Source: Liolophura sinensis
Taxonomy: Eukaryota > Mollusca > Polyplacophora > Chitonida > Chitonidae
Direction of reading: 5' to 3'
Assembly: GCF_032854445.1 (NCBI RefSeq)
Contig: NC_088296.1
Span: 18,899,485 to 18,963,484, forward strand
Length of the DNA stretch: 64,000 bases
This document shows positions 1-12,059 of this stretch, piece after piece. The number at the start of each line of letters is the position of its first letter. The stretch's first letter is position 1. Made by a program: the position numbers and the translations under genes. The notes beneath the pieces were generated by a model. That model had not been told where the DNA came from, did not search any database, and was given only the letters and a program-made list of their open reading frames with translations.

Positions 1-309
1 GAGGGAAATAATTAATTCATAAAAAAAATACATGACGTGTAAATATTTTCGTGTGTCCCATGAAACCAATCAGGAGGCAAGCCACAGGCGAGGCAGGGCG
101 CAACTGATTGACACGCTTACCTGATCTCACGCATATAAATTTACGGTATAAATTTAAACTGTTGCCTTTCATCGGGTATATCAATCTATTGTTATCCTCT
201 CCTCAGGGCTTTAATTTTGACCAATGAAAACGAGAACGGGAGCTGAAATGTAGGAAGAGGAAAACATTTTCGTCAGCGAATCAGAAAGAATGAGGCGTTC
301 AGTACTGTG

Positions 310-416
310 TATATAAAGAAGGTCGTTTTGTCGAGATTAAGTATACTGAGTCCTCACAACAAGACCTTCTCCAGCTCTTCATTATATCTGGGTTCTGAAG
401 AACGATTGACCAGCAG
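310..416 (+). promoter_or_regulatory. TATA promoter and non-coding first exon of the galaxin-like gene
   Basis: A TATA box (TATATAAAG, 310-318) lies about 30 bases before a likely transcription start near 340. The presumed untranslated exon 1 ends at CAGCAG (411-416), followed by a GTAATA donor. A TA microsatellite starts a few bases into the intron, and the intron ends at the AG at 816-817, three bases before the start codon. The TATA box and splice signals are visible; the start site is inferred from spacing. Confidence 0.6.
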
Positions 417-417
417 G

Positions 418-420
<3 letters not shown>

Positions 421-456
<36 letters not shown>
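421..456. repeat. (TA)n microsatellite
   Basis: Uninterrupted TA dinucleotides just inside the first intron of the galaxin-like gene. Confidence 0.95.
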
Positions 457-460
<4 letters not shown>

Positions 461-819
461 AACATGTTAAATGTTAATATGTTAATGATGTATACGGCCG
501 GCTGTAGATGTGAGGAAATAGGTAGCATTAGGCGTTTAGATGGTTTGAGAAGAAAGAGGAATTAGTAACATTAAATATGGTACTGCTATAGACAATAACA
601 CTTTGAATGTCTTGAGCGATTATGCGATTAGGAGCTTATGCTACGGCCTAAATATATTTGTATGATTTGCAAATTCATTGTACGAGTCTAATGTGTAATA
701 ATCTCTCAATGGTGTCACACTCATCGTGATGTGGTAGGAGTTCGAATATTGTGTTTCACTGGCCATGGATAAAAACATATAGTAAATTGAATTTTTCTTT
801 TATTTCTTTAATTTCAGAT

Positions 820-1977
820 ATGGCTCACAAATTGCTTGTTGCGTGTTGTGTGCTTCTCTGCTTATACCTCATTTCTGCCCAAGGGACAAGAGGCAATAGA
901 AATGATAGGTTTAAACCCAGGGAAACCACCACCACCACCACAACAACAACAACAGACCCCACATCACCTGCAACCGTAGCACCGACAGGGTCAAGATCCC
1001 TGGCTACCGAAGGAAGGAAGGCTGCTTCACGGACGGCATCGGAAAACCGACGTGCAACGGCCAATAAGCGTGTGGCCAGTGAAGGGCGTGCCGATATACC
1101 GGAGCCGATAGTTGTGGTAAAGGTTCCCAAACACGCATCCGCTGGAAAGGGAGATGATCCCGACGATGAAGTTGTAGTGATTGGCGGGTACAATTATAGT
1201 AAGCAAATCTATACTCTTTATGACTACTTCTCGTTTAAGGAACAAAATATAACTCGAATATAACGACAGAATAATAATATAGAGAGCAAAACCAGAGCAT
1301 CGACGTCAGTATGACAGTGAGCAAATGGTCATGAATACAGGTGAAATACAGCGTTTTGTCAAGGGCCACATATCTGCGTATAAATGTAATCTATTCAAAT
1401 TAATTCTATTTCAACATTTTTCTTTATTTATGTTACAGCGGTTTGTCGTGGTGCCCAAGGAGACACCTTGATTCCGATTGACTTTTATATTTGCTGCGAT
1501 GGCGTGTACTTCCAAAACACGGACAAAACTGACCCTAAAGCATGCTGTGGAAAAGATTACTACCTTCCTAGCACAGAAATCTGTTGCGTTGACAAGTTCT
1601 ACAAGAAAATTGACGAGGATACCGGACTTCCGGCAAAGTGCTGCGGAGATGTGTACTATATACCAGACATTGAAGTCTGCTGCAACGGAGAATATGATGA
1701 CAAGTCCGCGTTCGGTTGTTGTAACGAACAGTTCTACTCTCTTGATACCACTGAATGTTGTAACGGCGTCGAACACCAACGACGCGGAGGTTTTAAATGC
1801 TGTAATACTTATTATGGTCCGTCAGATTTCATCTGCTGTAATAATTTACCATACCATTCATTCTTTTATTCTTGCTGCCACAACAAGAACCAGTATATCC
1901 CCAGCACCCACCATTGCTGCGCGGACGGAAGTGTTTTGAGTCACGGAAACATTTGTGGTTTCCCTGCAAGGAAATAA
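820..1977 (+). CDS. Galaxin-like secreted dicysteine-repeat protein (2 coding exons)
   Basis: The coding parts are 820-1198 and 1439-1977. The donor GTAAGC begins at 1199, the acceptor TTACAG ends at 1438, and the phase (1) agrees across the junction, giving 305 residues. The start ATG at 820 opens a hydrophobic signal peptide of about 22 residues (MAHKLLVACCVLLCLYLISA). A Thr-rich stretch and a basic Ser/Ala/Arg region follow, then a 150-residue domain with eleven Cys-Cys pairs spaced about 10-17 residues apart (for example ACCGKDYYLPSTEICC). This di-Cys pattern is typical of galaxins, first described as coral skeletal matrix proteins and also reported in molluscs, where roles in biomineral matrix or host-microbe contact have been proposed. 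Signal peptide and no membrane anchor imply secretion. Polyadenylation signals follow at 2130-2141. The fold is clear; the role is not shown by the sequence. Confidence 0.85.
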
Positions 1978-2129
1978 TTGCCATAGTGACTATCATAAAG
2001 TGTCAAAGACGACTTTGACTGGCTTATTGTCAACAAAGGACATGACAATTGTTGACCAAACAAATAACAAAGTATTTATTGCAGCGAGGGTGTGTCAGCC
2101 TATACTTGTAACTTGGTGCTGATATTTAT

Positions 2130-2141
2130 AATAAAAATAAA
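2130..2141 (+). terminator. Polyadenylation signals for the galaxin-like gene
   Basis: Two consecutive AATAAA hexamers (2130-2135 and 2136-2141) lie about 150 bases after the stop codon. No competing gene lies between. Confidence 0.55.
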
Positions 2142-2200
2142 AAAATGTTTAAAGGACGGATATTTTTTTATTTTTTGTGTTATTATTTACGCATTAATAT

Positions 2201-2463
2201 TTATTTATTTATTTATTTGGTGTTTTACGCCGTACTCAAAAATATTTCACTTATACGACGGCGGCCAGCATTGGGAGGACACCGGGCACAACCCGGGGGA
2301 AACCCACGACCATCCACAGTTTGCAGCCAGACCTTCCCACGTACGGTCGGAGAGGAAGCCAGCATGGGGTGGACTTGAACTCACAGCGACCGCATTGGTG
2401 AGAGGCTCCTGGGTCATTACGCTGCGCTAGCGCGCTAACCAAATGGGCCACGGAGGCCCCCAT
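2201..2463 (-). mobile_element. Full-length tRNA-derived SINE, family 1
   Basis: The minus strand carries a tRNA-like head with A-box-like (TGGTTAGCGCGCTAGC) and B-box-like (GTGAGTTCAAGTCC) segments. A conserved body follows (GGGAAGGTCTG..., ACGGCGTAAAACACC) and a TAAA-type tail. A perfect 11-base target-site duplication, CGCATTAATAT, flanks it at 2190-2200 and 2464-2474. This family recurs about 17 times in the window and is the same mollusc-wide type. Confidence 0.9.
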
Positions 2464-2474
2464 CGCATTAATAT

Positions 2475-3540
2475 ATAACCCATTCGATGACCGAATGGTT
2501 AGAGTATTTGTGTAAGAATTGGGTTATACCAAAGACTGAAAAAAATTGTACTTGCTTGGAGCTCAGCACAGTGAGGTGAGAGCAAAGTAGCAGGATTGAT
2601 TGGCCCAGTGTCAGAATATTGTAACTGAGAGGTGCGTCAATGTCTGTTGTGTCTGACATGGCACTTCAGTTGGAGCAGGCCATGGACTTAACACAACAAC
2701 TGACTCCTTGTTATCAACTCACTGAAAACATTTTCAGTCCGGCATGAAACCCCAAGCATACATGCAAAGGTACATACACACATATATACATATTTACTCT
2801 ATAGAAAAATGAGTTCTGCTCCTTATTTTATTATTACTGACATTCATAATTTTGTGACTTGGTGGAAAATGACGTATTGTGCTAATAAACTTACTTTGAA
2901 ATGAAACAAATTTCCTTTTGGCCACCTTATATTTTTTGAGAGGCGTAAGATACCAGCAAAAACGAGTAAGCGCATAATTGTGTGGTGCTTTTGTATCAGG
3001 CAAACGGACGACCATAGTGGTGACCGGGGTAAGATATGCAATTTCTCTCATCAAGAGCTGGATCAGATGTCCATTGGGGTCAACTTCGTTCAAAGCTCTG
3101 GTACAATCACAGCATGTTTCAGCAAAGACGGATTAATCCAGTTAAGACTTAAATAACATTAAATTTTGACTCCTCGTTGAACCCCACCTTTCTCCAGATC
3201 AACCTGTTTTGAAACCAACTTCAACGCTTGATGCTCACAAACCCAAAAGGATAGGTAAAATGAGAAATTTGTTGTCATGGGCTATCTTTTTAGTTGATTG
3301 TCGTTTAAGGCCATGATGACTAACACTCATAAGACACTGGTCAGTTTTATAGGTGGATAGGTAGAAACCTACGACATCTGGCAAGTTGCTGACAATAATG
3401 CCCACATGTGACGTGTGTTAAATCCAGTTTCATAACACCTGATTGTGCGATACGAAAAAGATATTAAGGGACGGAAAGCCTATGCTACAGCTGTTTTAGC
3501 AAATTTCAACAAGTAAAGTTTTTTTTCTGCAGTATGAAGA
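2475..3540. other. Intergenic stretch with no gene recognised
   Basis: Only short open frames without codon bias or recognisable motifs. No exon, RNA gene or repeat could be supported here. Confidence 0.5.
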
Positions 3541-3544
3541 GCGG

Positions 3545-3965
3545 TAAAAGCCGTCTTCGTACCATAGAACAGTGTTCCATCGTATGACCAGGCTACGAAG
3601 CGATGGTACAATAATACGAAGCGATGACTTCATTGTACGACGCGAACTAGTAAAACACGGGAAGAAGAGCTACAAATAAAATGTCAGAAAGTACCAGTAG
3701 TTTCATGATGAATCAATGATAGGATGACACGACGGTAAGATGCGATGTCGGCAATTTGTGTCCCATCACTTCACCTCATTGTCCTATCGCTTTGTGCCGT
3801 CACTTCACCGCTTAGTGCCATCGCTTCGTGCCATCGTCCGATTGCTTCGTGCCATCAGCTCCCTCGCTTCGTGCTATCTCCTCGTGCCATCACCCATTCC
3901 CTTTGTGCCATGGTCACATGCTTAACATCATCGTGGGACGAAGACGAAATGATGGTACGATACTG
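3545..3965. repeat. Palindromic repeat rich in TACGAAGCGATGG and its complement
   Basis: The left part (3550-3650) contains ACGAAGCGATG motifs. The right part (3740-3965) carries at least six copies of the complementary CTTCGTGCCATCG. The outer ends are also complementary (GTCTTCGTACCAT against ATGGTACGA). The block could fold into a long imperfect hairpin. It looks like a foldback element or an amplified palindromic satellite; the open frames across the right arm are a by-product of the repeat. Confidence 0.6.
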
Positions 3966-4073
3966 GACTTAAGCAGCTTCAGTTTATAAAGCTGTTTAAT
4001 TTTTGAGAAAGACATTTATTTCTGGCGGAAGACGTGTTTTAACCATTTACAAAACATTGCCTATTCGAGCCGT

Positions 4074-4330
4074 GCGGCCTCCGTGGCTCAGCTGTTCAGC
4101 GCGCTCGCCTAGCGAAATGACCCAAGAGCCTCTCACCAGTGCATTTCCTGTGAGTTCATCTCCTTTCCAGCCGTACGTAGGAAGGTCTTCCAGCAACCTG
4201 CGGATGATCATGGGCGTTTCCCCGGGCTCTGCCCTGTTTCCTCTCACCATAATGCTGGTCGCCATCGTATCATTGAAATATTCTTGAGTACGGCGCAAGA
4301 CACCAATCAAATAAATAAAAAAAATAAAAT
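4074..4330 (+). mobile_element. Full-length SINE, family 1
   Basis: It starts with the tRNA-like head GCGGCCTCCGTGGCTCAGCT and contains the body motif AACCTGCGGATG. It ends with AATATTCTTGAGTACGGCG and an A-rich AATAAATAAAA tail. A few substitutions separate it from the other full-length copies. Confidence 0.85.
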
Positions 4331-5864
4331 TTCAGGCCGCAGTAATAGGGAAGTCAACTCGATGGATTTGGCAATAAGACTGACTATGGCTTCTTGCATC
4401 GTCCCTTTTTTCTGCTTTGGTTTGAAGTGTAAGTTTGATCGGTTTGAAGTATATGGTTTGATCGAATGTCAGTTGGAACCACAGCTACAAACGTCTATAC
4501 GGGAACGCGACCGCAGCAGTTACGACGATCCCGATCAGCACAGTGTGCCGATAGTATATTTATTATATACCTTGCAAGAAAACATTTTCTCGGCACTTAA
4601 CAGCCAGATTTATTCACGGACTCTGTCATCTGTCGGATTTCTTACGCGCACGTGATGTGCCTCTGTAGCACAGCCAAGTTATTCGACAATGGCATCGTGT
4701 TGGAAGCTGTAGGCCCTTTACACGGATTTTACCAAAGTTGTGAATAAAGGAAACAGTTTGCCACTGTGTATGTATACTATTGGTGATGCTCGTGTACAAG
4801 TTGGATCCGTTTGACTGATTCTAATATTAAAACATCCTAAATTGCCTTAGCTGAGCAACAACAATAACAACACCGGGCCGGATGTTCGACTGTTTCTCTT
4901 CATTGCTTCGTGAAATCACCGCATGTTTTGATTCGGGATAACTTACTGTCTGATGAAGAATGCTTCAGTGGATTAACAAATACAAAACACAGTTTTATCA
5001 GTTTTTGTAATGCGCAATGAACATTGATTGCAAAGAGAAAAAAAATGTTTCATTTTTTTTCGCGAAGTACCTGGGCCCAGTTTCATGAAGCAATCTTAGA
5101 ATAATGTAAACCATAATTTGCCCGACACATACCAAAAATGTCATTCTGGTTGTATAAGCGAATGATGTAATTGAGCATTATTAGCTTCCAAAGCAGTTTA
5201 GATACATTAAGAAAAAATACCTAACTTTAAGATGGATTTTCTCACTTAGTCTAAGCTTACTACATGAAACTGAACAGGTTTGTTATTAAGGCTTTTTTCA
5301 GAATACAGCACATGTACAGTTATCATACTTGGAAGTCAATACAGTACCGCTAGGTTAATTCATTGTAATCGTTCAATAACAAGTTTAAAGGTTTCTTGCA
5401 ATTCATTTTAAAGAGAAGCATATAAATGTGCAGCTGCTTCCCTTTCACAAATTTACATTTTTAAGTAATAAACTCTTCTGTACAGTAGTTTGGAAAAAAA
5501 ATGTGACATACATTGTACTCAAATTAAAAGTTTTGAAATGTCCATACAACTATATGAGGCCTTGTATTTATTCGTCAATCTGTTCATAATTTCAGACCTG
5601 TTTATCTAAGAAATCAGGATAAATAAAATTAAAGTTAAATGTGCAGTTTTAAAAGATGGCCCCCTAAAAGACATCTGCTGTGATTTGAGACATCGTGTTA
5701 TTACATTCGACACATTTGGGCATATTTCTCTGAGAACTGATACCTGTGACATTTGAGGTTTCATTTGGTAGGAGATGGGAGAAAGACAAATGACAACCAG
5801 ATATGCTTGGATTTACAGTTAGTATTCTTAAATGGTGTCGGACAGGTTAGAATGTAATTCCTTT
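4331..5864. other. Intergenic stretch with no gene recognised
   Basis: AT-rich sequence with short open frames only. The ATG-initiated frame at 4284-4655 begins inside the SINE tail and has no recognisable domain. Confidence 0.45.
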
Positions 5865-6087
5865 TTTCCTGCATTTATAATAAAGCGGTTGCATAATTGT
5901 TAATGGTTTCAACATTCTTATGTCCTGTAAGCTGCATAATGATTGTAGGAGCTACCCCAGCATGTACAGGTTGACTTTCCTGCATTTATAATAAAGCGGT
6001 TGCATAATTGTTAATGGTTTCAACATTCTTATGTCCTGTAAGCTGCATAATGATTGTAGGAGCTACCCCAGCATGTACAGGTTGACT
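5865..6087. repeat. Tandem duplication, 111-bp period
   Basis: Two nearly identical adjacent copies (5865-5975 and 5976-6086) start TTTCCTGCATTTATAATAAA and end GTTGACTTT. The duplicated unit contains the C-terminal catalytic-tyrosine part of the Crypton-like recombinase on the minus strand. Confidence 0.9.
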
Positions 6088-6715
6088 TTCTGGCAAAATG
6101 GTTTGCCTTCTTGCCTGGAAGGTTTGTTTTTTCGGCCATTTTGTTTTAACATAACACTTAGGCAGTTCTGGTCCAGTAGTTGTGATTTGTACCACACCTC
6201 ACTCTCCGCTTTCCTTTCGTAGTTGATTGAAAGATAAAATAGACGATCTGGGTTACAGGTTTTCATGGGTCGATGATTCCTGAAGGCCTTGTATGTCTCA
6301 ACGGGAGAGCATTAATTTTGTAGCAACGCAAACCATTTTTGAACTGAAACGGCGATGATGTCCACTTGTTTTTGTTTGTCTCTCAAACAATTCAATAAAT
6401 TCTACACCTCGTTCATCCGTTTTCAAGCACACATCCCGCACTTTAATTTTACATTTTTCATCTGTACTCCTTGGACCAAACTGCACGGTACTGCAAACCC
6501 ATAATTTGTTCAGTAATGCCTCAGGAGAATGGCTACCCAAAATACCTTTTTCATACTAAACAAAATAGTTTTTGGTCAACGTCTGTGCACGATTGGGACA
6601 GTTTTCTTCCCTTTTTTGTTTTAATTCTGTACGCTTAGAGGCGAAAATGTCGCGATTTGTTTGGAATTCATTGTCACCCAAAAGACTGTAGGGTAAATCC
6701 TTCTCCTTAAGTAAC
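5870..6715 (-). pseudogene. Decayed Crypton-type tyrosine recombinase
   Basis: Read on the minus strand from about 6715 downwards, conceptual fragments occur in family order. DNEFQTNRDIFASKRTELKQ is followed by YEKGILGSHSPEALLNKLW, then by GVEFIELFERQTKTSGHHRR (6298-6540). A segment with RLFYLSINYERKAESEVWYK comes next (6063-6266), and the terminal block GVAPTIIMQLTGHKNVETIN with a following NNY lies at 5986-6080. This order, with the ERQTKT motif and the GH..(x)..Y end, is characteristic of Crypton DNA transposons and their DUF3504 relatives. Breaks: an in-frame TAG before YEKGIL, at least one frameshift near 6070-6270, and the 111-bp duplication of the C-terminus. It is therefore non-functional. 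Whether it was a transposon or a host DUF3504 gene cannot be told. Confidence 0.75.
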
Positions 6716-6719
6716 GAGC

Positions 6720-7769
6720 CATTCCCCGGTGGTAGCTGGTTAGTGTATCGGGTTCATATTCCGAGCCGTCAGATTTTCTCACTGGTAAGAGAAAGCATCC
6801 TATTATTGTTCAACTGCGCCGGGGGGATATAGGTGGTATCACGCGTCTCAGAACTGGGAAACATAAGCAACCATCTTGTGAACGTTTTCATAACATTCTG
6901 AATTTTATTTGCAGTGTTTACATTTCTCATATTTTAAGTAAAGAAATTTCTCCTTTAGCCTGACTTTCTTGAAACTTGTAAATAAATGATTGGATTTTGC
7001 TGGGAAATTGCTTGATTGATTGGACCCTGACGTTGTCCTCATGATCAGAATAAAACCCTAAATCAAAATGCCCATATTTCACGTCAGAACTACCATGGAA
7101 ACAACATCGACAGACAACAGAGGTCAGCGGGTGCAAAAGTAGTCCCGCGTTTTTTAAGGATGTCGAGCGAGGATTGAATTTTTTTTTTTTTTTGGCGCAG
7201 TCCAGAAAAGTTGACATTCTTCATATATACGGAATTTTTTGGATATTAATTTTAACAACAATTAGGATAAAACAGCAGATAAAATAACCTAAATAAAGTG
7301 AGCTGTGCTCCCACAATAGCCTGGTTGGATACAGGGCTCAGAGCCTTGATTGGCTGGCTATTTGTCCCACGAGAAAAACTTCACCCACGCTTACAGTGGG
7401 GACGTGTCCTTTGGTGATCACGGATTACTTAAGCCACCCCACTATAGATATGTCAAAGCCACCATCGCTTAATCATGTTTGAGCAGTAATCCAGCCGTTT
7501 AAACTTTTCATTTGAGTCCAACCAATATCCGCCATGTTTTGACTTTGAACATGCGCCAAGGTATTTTTCATTGGAAATTTATTTAGTTTTTACCCTTTTT
7601 TGTTGGCTGTCAAGAATAAGAGAACTCAAGTCATTGGATTTTCTTATCACAGTTTTTTTTTGAAGAAGAAGAAGCCAGCATGTACCTTGCCGGAGTTTCG
7701 ATCATAAACCTGGCGGCCATTGGTTGCATGCGTCGATTCGAAATTCTCAACAGCTGCATGGATTGCTGT
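6720..7769. other. Intergenic stretch before the assembly gap
   Basis: No gene recognised. Short open frames lack motifs. A poly-T run occurs near 7180-7193. Confidence 0.4.
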
Positions 7770-7969
7770 NNNNNNNNNNNNNNNNNNNNNNNNNNNNNNN
7801 NNNNNNNNNNNNNNNNNNNNNNNNNNNNNNNNNNNNNNNNNNNNNNNNNNNNNNNNNNNNNNNNNNNNNNNNNNNNNNNNNNNNNNNNNNNNNNNNNNNN
7901 NNNNNNNNNNNNNNNNNNNNNNNNNNNNNNNNNNNNNNNNNNNNNNNNNNNNNNNNNNNNNNNNNNNNN
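7770..7969. other. Assembly gap (200 N)
   Basis: Exactly 200 undetermined bases, probably a gap of arbitrary length. Open frames called across it are meaningless. Confidence 0.99.
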
Positions 7970-7979
7970 TTTAAACGAG

Positions 7980-8970
7980 ATTTCCATGTAAGTGCTGTGA
8001 TGTTAGATAATATGAATAATGCACATTGTATTCACTACGCACGTAGATCTCTGCCCTGTAAGTATTACAACCATGTCTGGTGATTATATTTGATGACATT
8101 GTGATAATTTCGCTCAGTGCAAATCATATGTTTTAGCTGTCTTATATGCTTTTCTTAATAAATGTATATGCGTTGATTATACTGTATTTATGCGTGTGTC
8201 AGTTGTTTAAGGATTTTGCCGAAAGTGGGAAGGTCTTGCAGCAACCTGTGGATGGTCGTGGGTTTCTCCTGGGCTTTGCCGGTTTTTCATCCCACCATGA
8301 TGCTGGCGGCGGTCATATAAGCGAAATATTCTTGAGTACGGCCGACACAATCAAATTAATAAACAAGTATTTTGTTCAGAATTATAAACTGTGTTTGGCT
8401 TGGATGTGCTATTCCGTGAACTGATAGGTGTATTGTTGTTACACCGTTTTGCTTTGGTTCTTCTTTTTTAAATTTTGATGTGAACAATCATGTTCACAAT
8501 TTTTCTTTCAAAAACCTAGTCAATTTATATCGTACTTGTACTGAGGGCTAATTCTCTTTTATTGCATACATGTATGAAAAACTACAACATGAGCTGTCTC
8601 CCTTCTTATGTTTCATTAACTTCACCCAGGTCTGTATACCTTCACGTGCTTAAAGTAAACTGACATGTATAATATATACCCTGACATTGTCTGCTTGTAA
8701 GAAACTCACAGCCAGCTTGTAATGGCACGTATGTGTGCTCTACAGAATGGGTAGATAGTTCCATTTTAAGTTTAACCTCACAGACCTTTGTATTCTAACT
8801 TCGGAGAAATGTGCTAAATAAAAATGAATGATTGTGTATTGTGTAATTCTCGTTTAATGGTTGAGGTAGTGTCAGTGAAATGTAGTTATACACACTTAAA
8901 ATCATGAACAGTATGTAGTATTGTTACACAATTTTTTACGTATACAATTTCATAGCCAACATATTTAAGG
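7980..8970. repeat. Left flank of a dispersed repeat, copy A
   Basis: Several blocks match 36240-37210 in the same order and orientation. Examples are ATGTAAGTGCTGTGATGT followed by GTATTCACT, then TCTTTTATTGCATACATGTA with TTAACTTCACCCAG, and the AAAATGAATGATTGTG-type segment. Both copies lead into the same 64-bp minisatellite. A family 1 SINE fragment has inserted into this copy. Confidence 0.65.
8227..8365 (+). mobile_element. SINE family 1, 5'-truncated
   Basis: The body and tail are present, from GGGAAGGTCTTGCAGCAACC to AATATTCTTGAGTACGGCC. The tRNA-like head is missing. Confidence 0.8.
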
Positions 8971-9905
8971 TACCTGATGGGTATCTTATCAGTATTGCTG
9001 GGTTTCCTCTCAAATACCGAGTCCTTCCATTACCTGATCTGTGTCTTCTCAGGAGAGCTGGTTTTCCTCTCTTTCTAATACCGTGTCCACACATTACCTG
9101 ATGTGTAACTTCTCAGGAGAACTGGTTTTCCTCTCTCTCTTATACCGGGTCCGAACATTATACACGATGTGTAAATTCTCAGGACAGCTAGTTTTCCTCT
9201 CTCCCTAATAACGGATGCACGCATTACCTACTGTGTAACTTCCCAAGTGGGCTGTTTTTCCTCCCTCACTAATACCGGGTACACGCATTTACCTAATGTG
9301 TATCTTCTCAGGAGAGCTGGTTTTCCCAGCTCTCTAATACCAGGTCCACACACTATCTGATGTGTAACTTCTCAGGAGAGATGGTTTTGCTCTCTCCCGA
9401 ACAACGGGTCCTACACATTTATACACGATGTGTAACTTCCAGGAGGGCTGGTTTTTCTCTCTCTCTAATACCGGGTCCACACATTACCTGATATGTATCT
9501 TCTTGGAAGCTGGTTTTCACCTATCTTTCTAATACTGGGTCAACAAATTACCTGATGTGTAAATTATTAGGAGAGCTGACATTCCCCCCTCTCTAATACT
9601 GGGTCTACACATTAGACATGACTTGTAACTTCTCAGCTGAGCTGGTTTTACGCTCTCTGTAATACCGGGTCCATGCATTATACATGTTGGGGTAACTTCT
9701 CAGGAGAGCTGTTTTTCCTCTCTCCCTAATACCGGGTCCACACATTACCTGATGTGTAACTTCTCTCGACGGATGGTTTTCCTCCCTCTCTAATACCAGG
9801 CCTACACATTAGACATGGTTTGTAACTTCTCAGGAGAGATGGTTTTTCTGCTCTCTCTAAGACCGCGTCCACACATAACATAATTTGTAACTTCTCAGGA
9901 ATGCC
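8971..9905. repeat. Minisatellite, about 64-bp unit, about 14.5 copies
   Basis: Each unit runs roughly TACCTGATGTGTAACTTCTC, then AGGAGAGCTGGTTTTCCTCT, then AATACCGGGTCCACACAT. Units differ by scattered substitutions and small indels. A diverged six-unit array with the same consensus is at 37215-37580. No coding meaning is seen. Confidence 0.9.
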
Positions 9906-10265
9906 CACATGGGACAAATAATTAATAAATCTCATGAAGTATTAAATATCAAAAGAAGTGTATCTGGGAAATCCTGGGGGGGGGGGGGGGGGTGGCAGGG
10001 GAGGTGGGGAGGGATTGCAGATAGGCAGTGTTTTCTTTTACTGTATCGGTTCCTTAATCCGTTCTCGGCTGGACTACTACTGCTGCAGATTTGTACCGGG
10101 GTTACGATTGACGCCACTAAACGTTACGCAGGTTTTCTGTAAGGAGTGGCGCTTGTGCATCCGTCGGCGTCAACACACTCTGAGAGTCTCTCTAATCCTT
10201 AAGTCTTCTGTTAATAACTCTCTGCTGTTCTTCAAACTTCATTTTATGATTGCTTATATAATTTA

Positions 10266-10465
10266 CGTCGCTGTAGGTTCAAGTCCAGCTCATGCTGGCT
10301 TCCTCTCCGGTCGTAAGTGGGAAGGTCTGCCAGCAACCTGCGGATGGTCGTGGGTTTCCCCCGGGCTGTGCCCGGTTTCCACCCACCATAATGCTGGCTG
10401 CCGTCGTATAAGTGAAATATTCTTGCGTACGGCGTAAAACACCAATCAAATAAATAAATAAATTA
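10266..10465 (+). mobile_element. SINE family 1 inserted in the decayed LINE
   Basis: It starts within the tRNA-like head at the B-box (GTTCAAGTCCAGCTC) and runs to GGCGTAAAACACC plus an AATAAATAAATAA tail. ATATAATTTAC occurs on both sides (about 10256-10266 and 10468-10478), a probable target-site duplication. Confidence 0.85.
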
Positions 10466-11019
10466 TATAATTTACAGGATTCTCATGCAGTACCTTTTAG
10501 TTTAATATCCAAACAAATTTCTTCCTTATCGCAGTGTAATGATTTAAATCTTCAGTTATCTTCTGTACCTCATTTCGTCCGGTGGGAGTTGCACATACCA
10601 TATACATCCACGGAACTACACTCAATGATCAGTCAATGTGACAATTCAGCTGTCTCACTGTTATGTGCCAAGGATCAATTTCATTGTAATTGGTCACAAT
10701 ATCTTCACGTATTTACAGGCACTTCAAAATGTGATACAGATACCAAATAGTGGGTTTCATCCTTCACCGTACCAACGTATAATACATGGTAAATGGTTTA
10801 GAATATCTGATTTAATTTCAGTTTTTACAGCTGAATCGACTGCCATTATATCTTTTTAAATGTGTTGTGGGGGAGGGCATTGACCATTTACTGTTCCATT
10901 GTCACGGTCATACTTACGCTCTAAGTTACTTTATAGATAATTACGTACCTTTGGTATAATGAGGATGAGTACAATATCCATTTTATGTCCCACTAACAAC
11001 CACAATAATGTATTTCAAG

Positions 11020-12048
<1,029 letters not shown>

Positions 12049-12059
12049 TTAGGCCCTAT

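Noticed and set aside
2201..2463. tRNA gene on the minus strand
   Set aside because: The tRNA-like A and B boxes are the head of a SINE; there is no cloverleaf with acceptor stem, and the same head recurs in other copies.
7631..8083. Open frames across the N gap
   Set aside because: Most of their length is undetermined sequence.
8971..9905. CRISPR-like array
   Set aside because: Units are contiguous with no unique spacers; it is a eukaryotic minisatellite.
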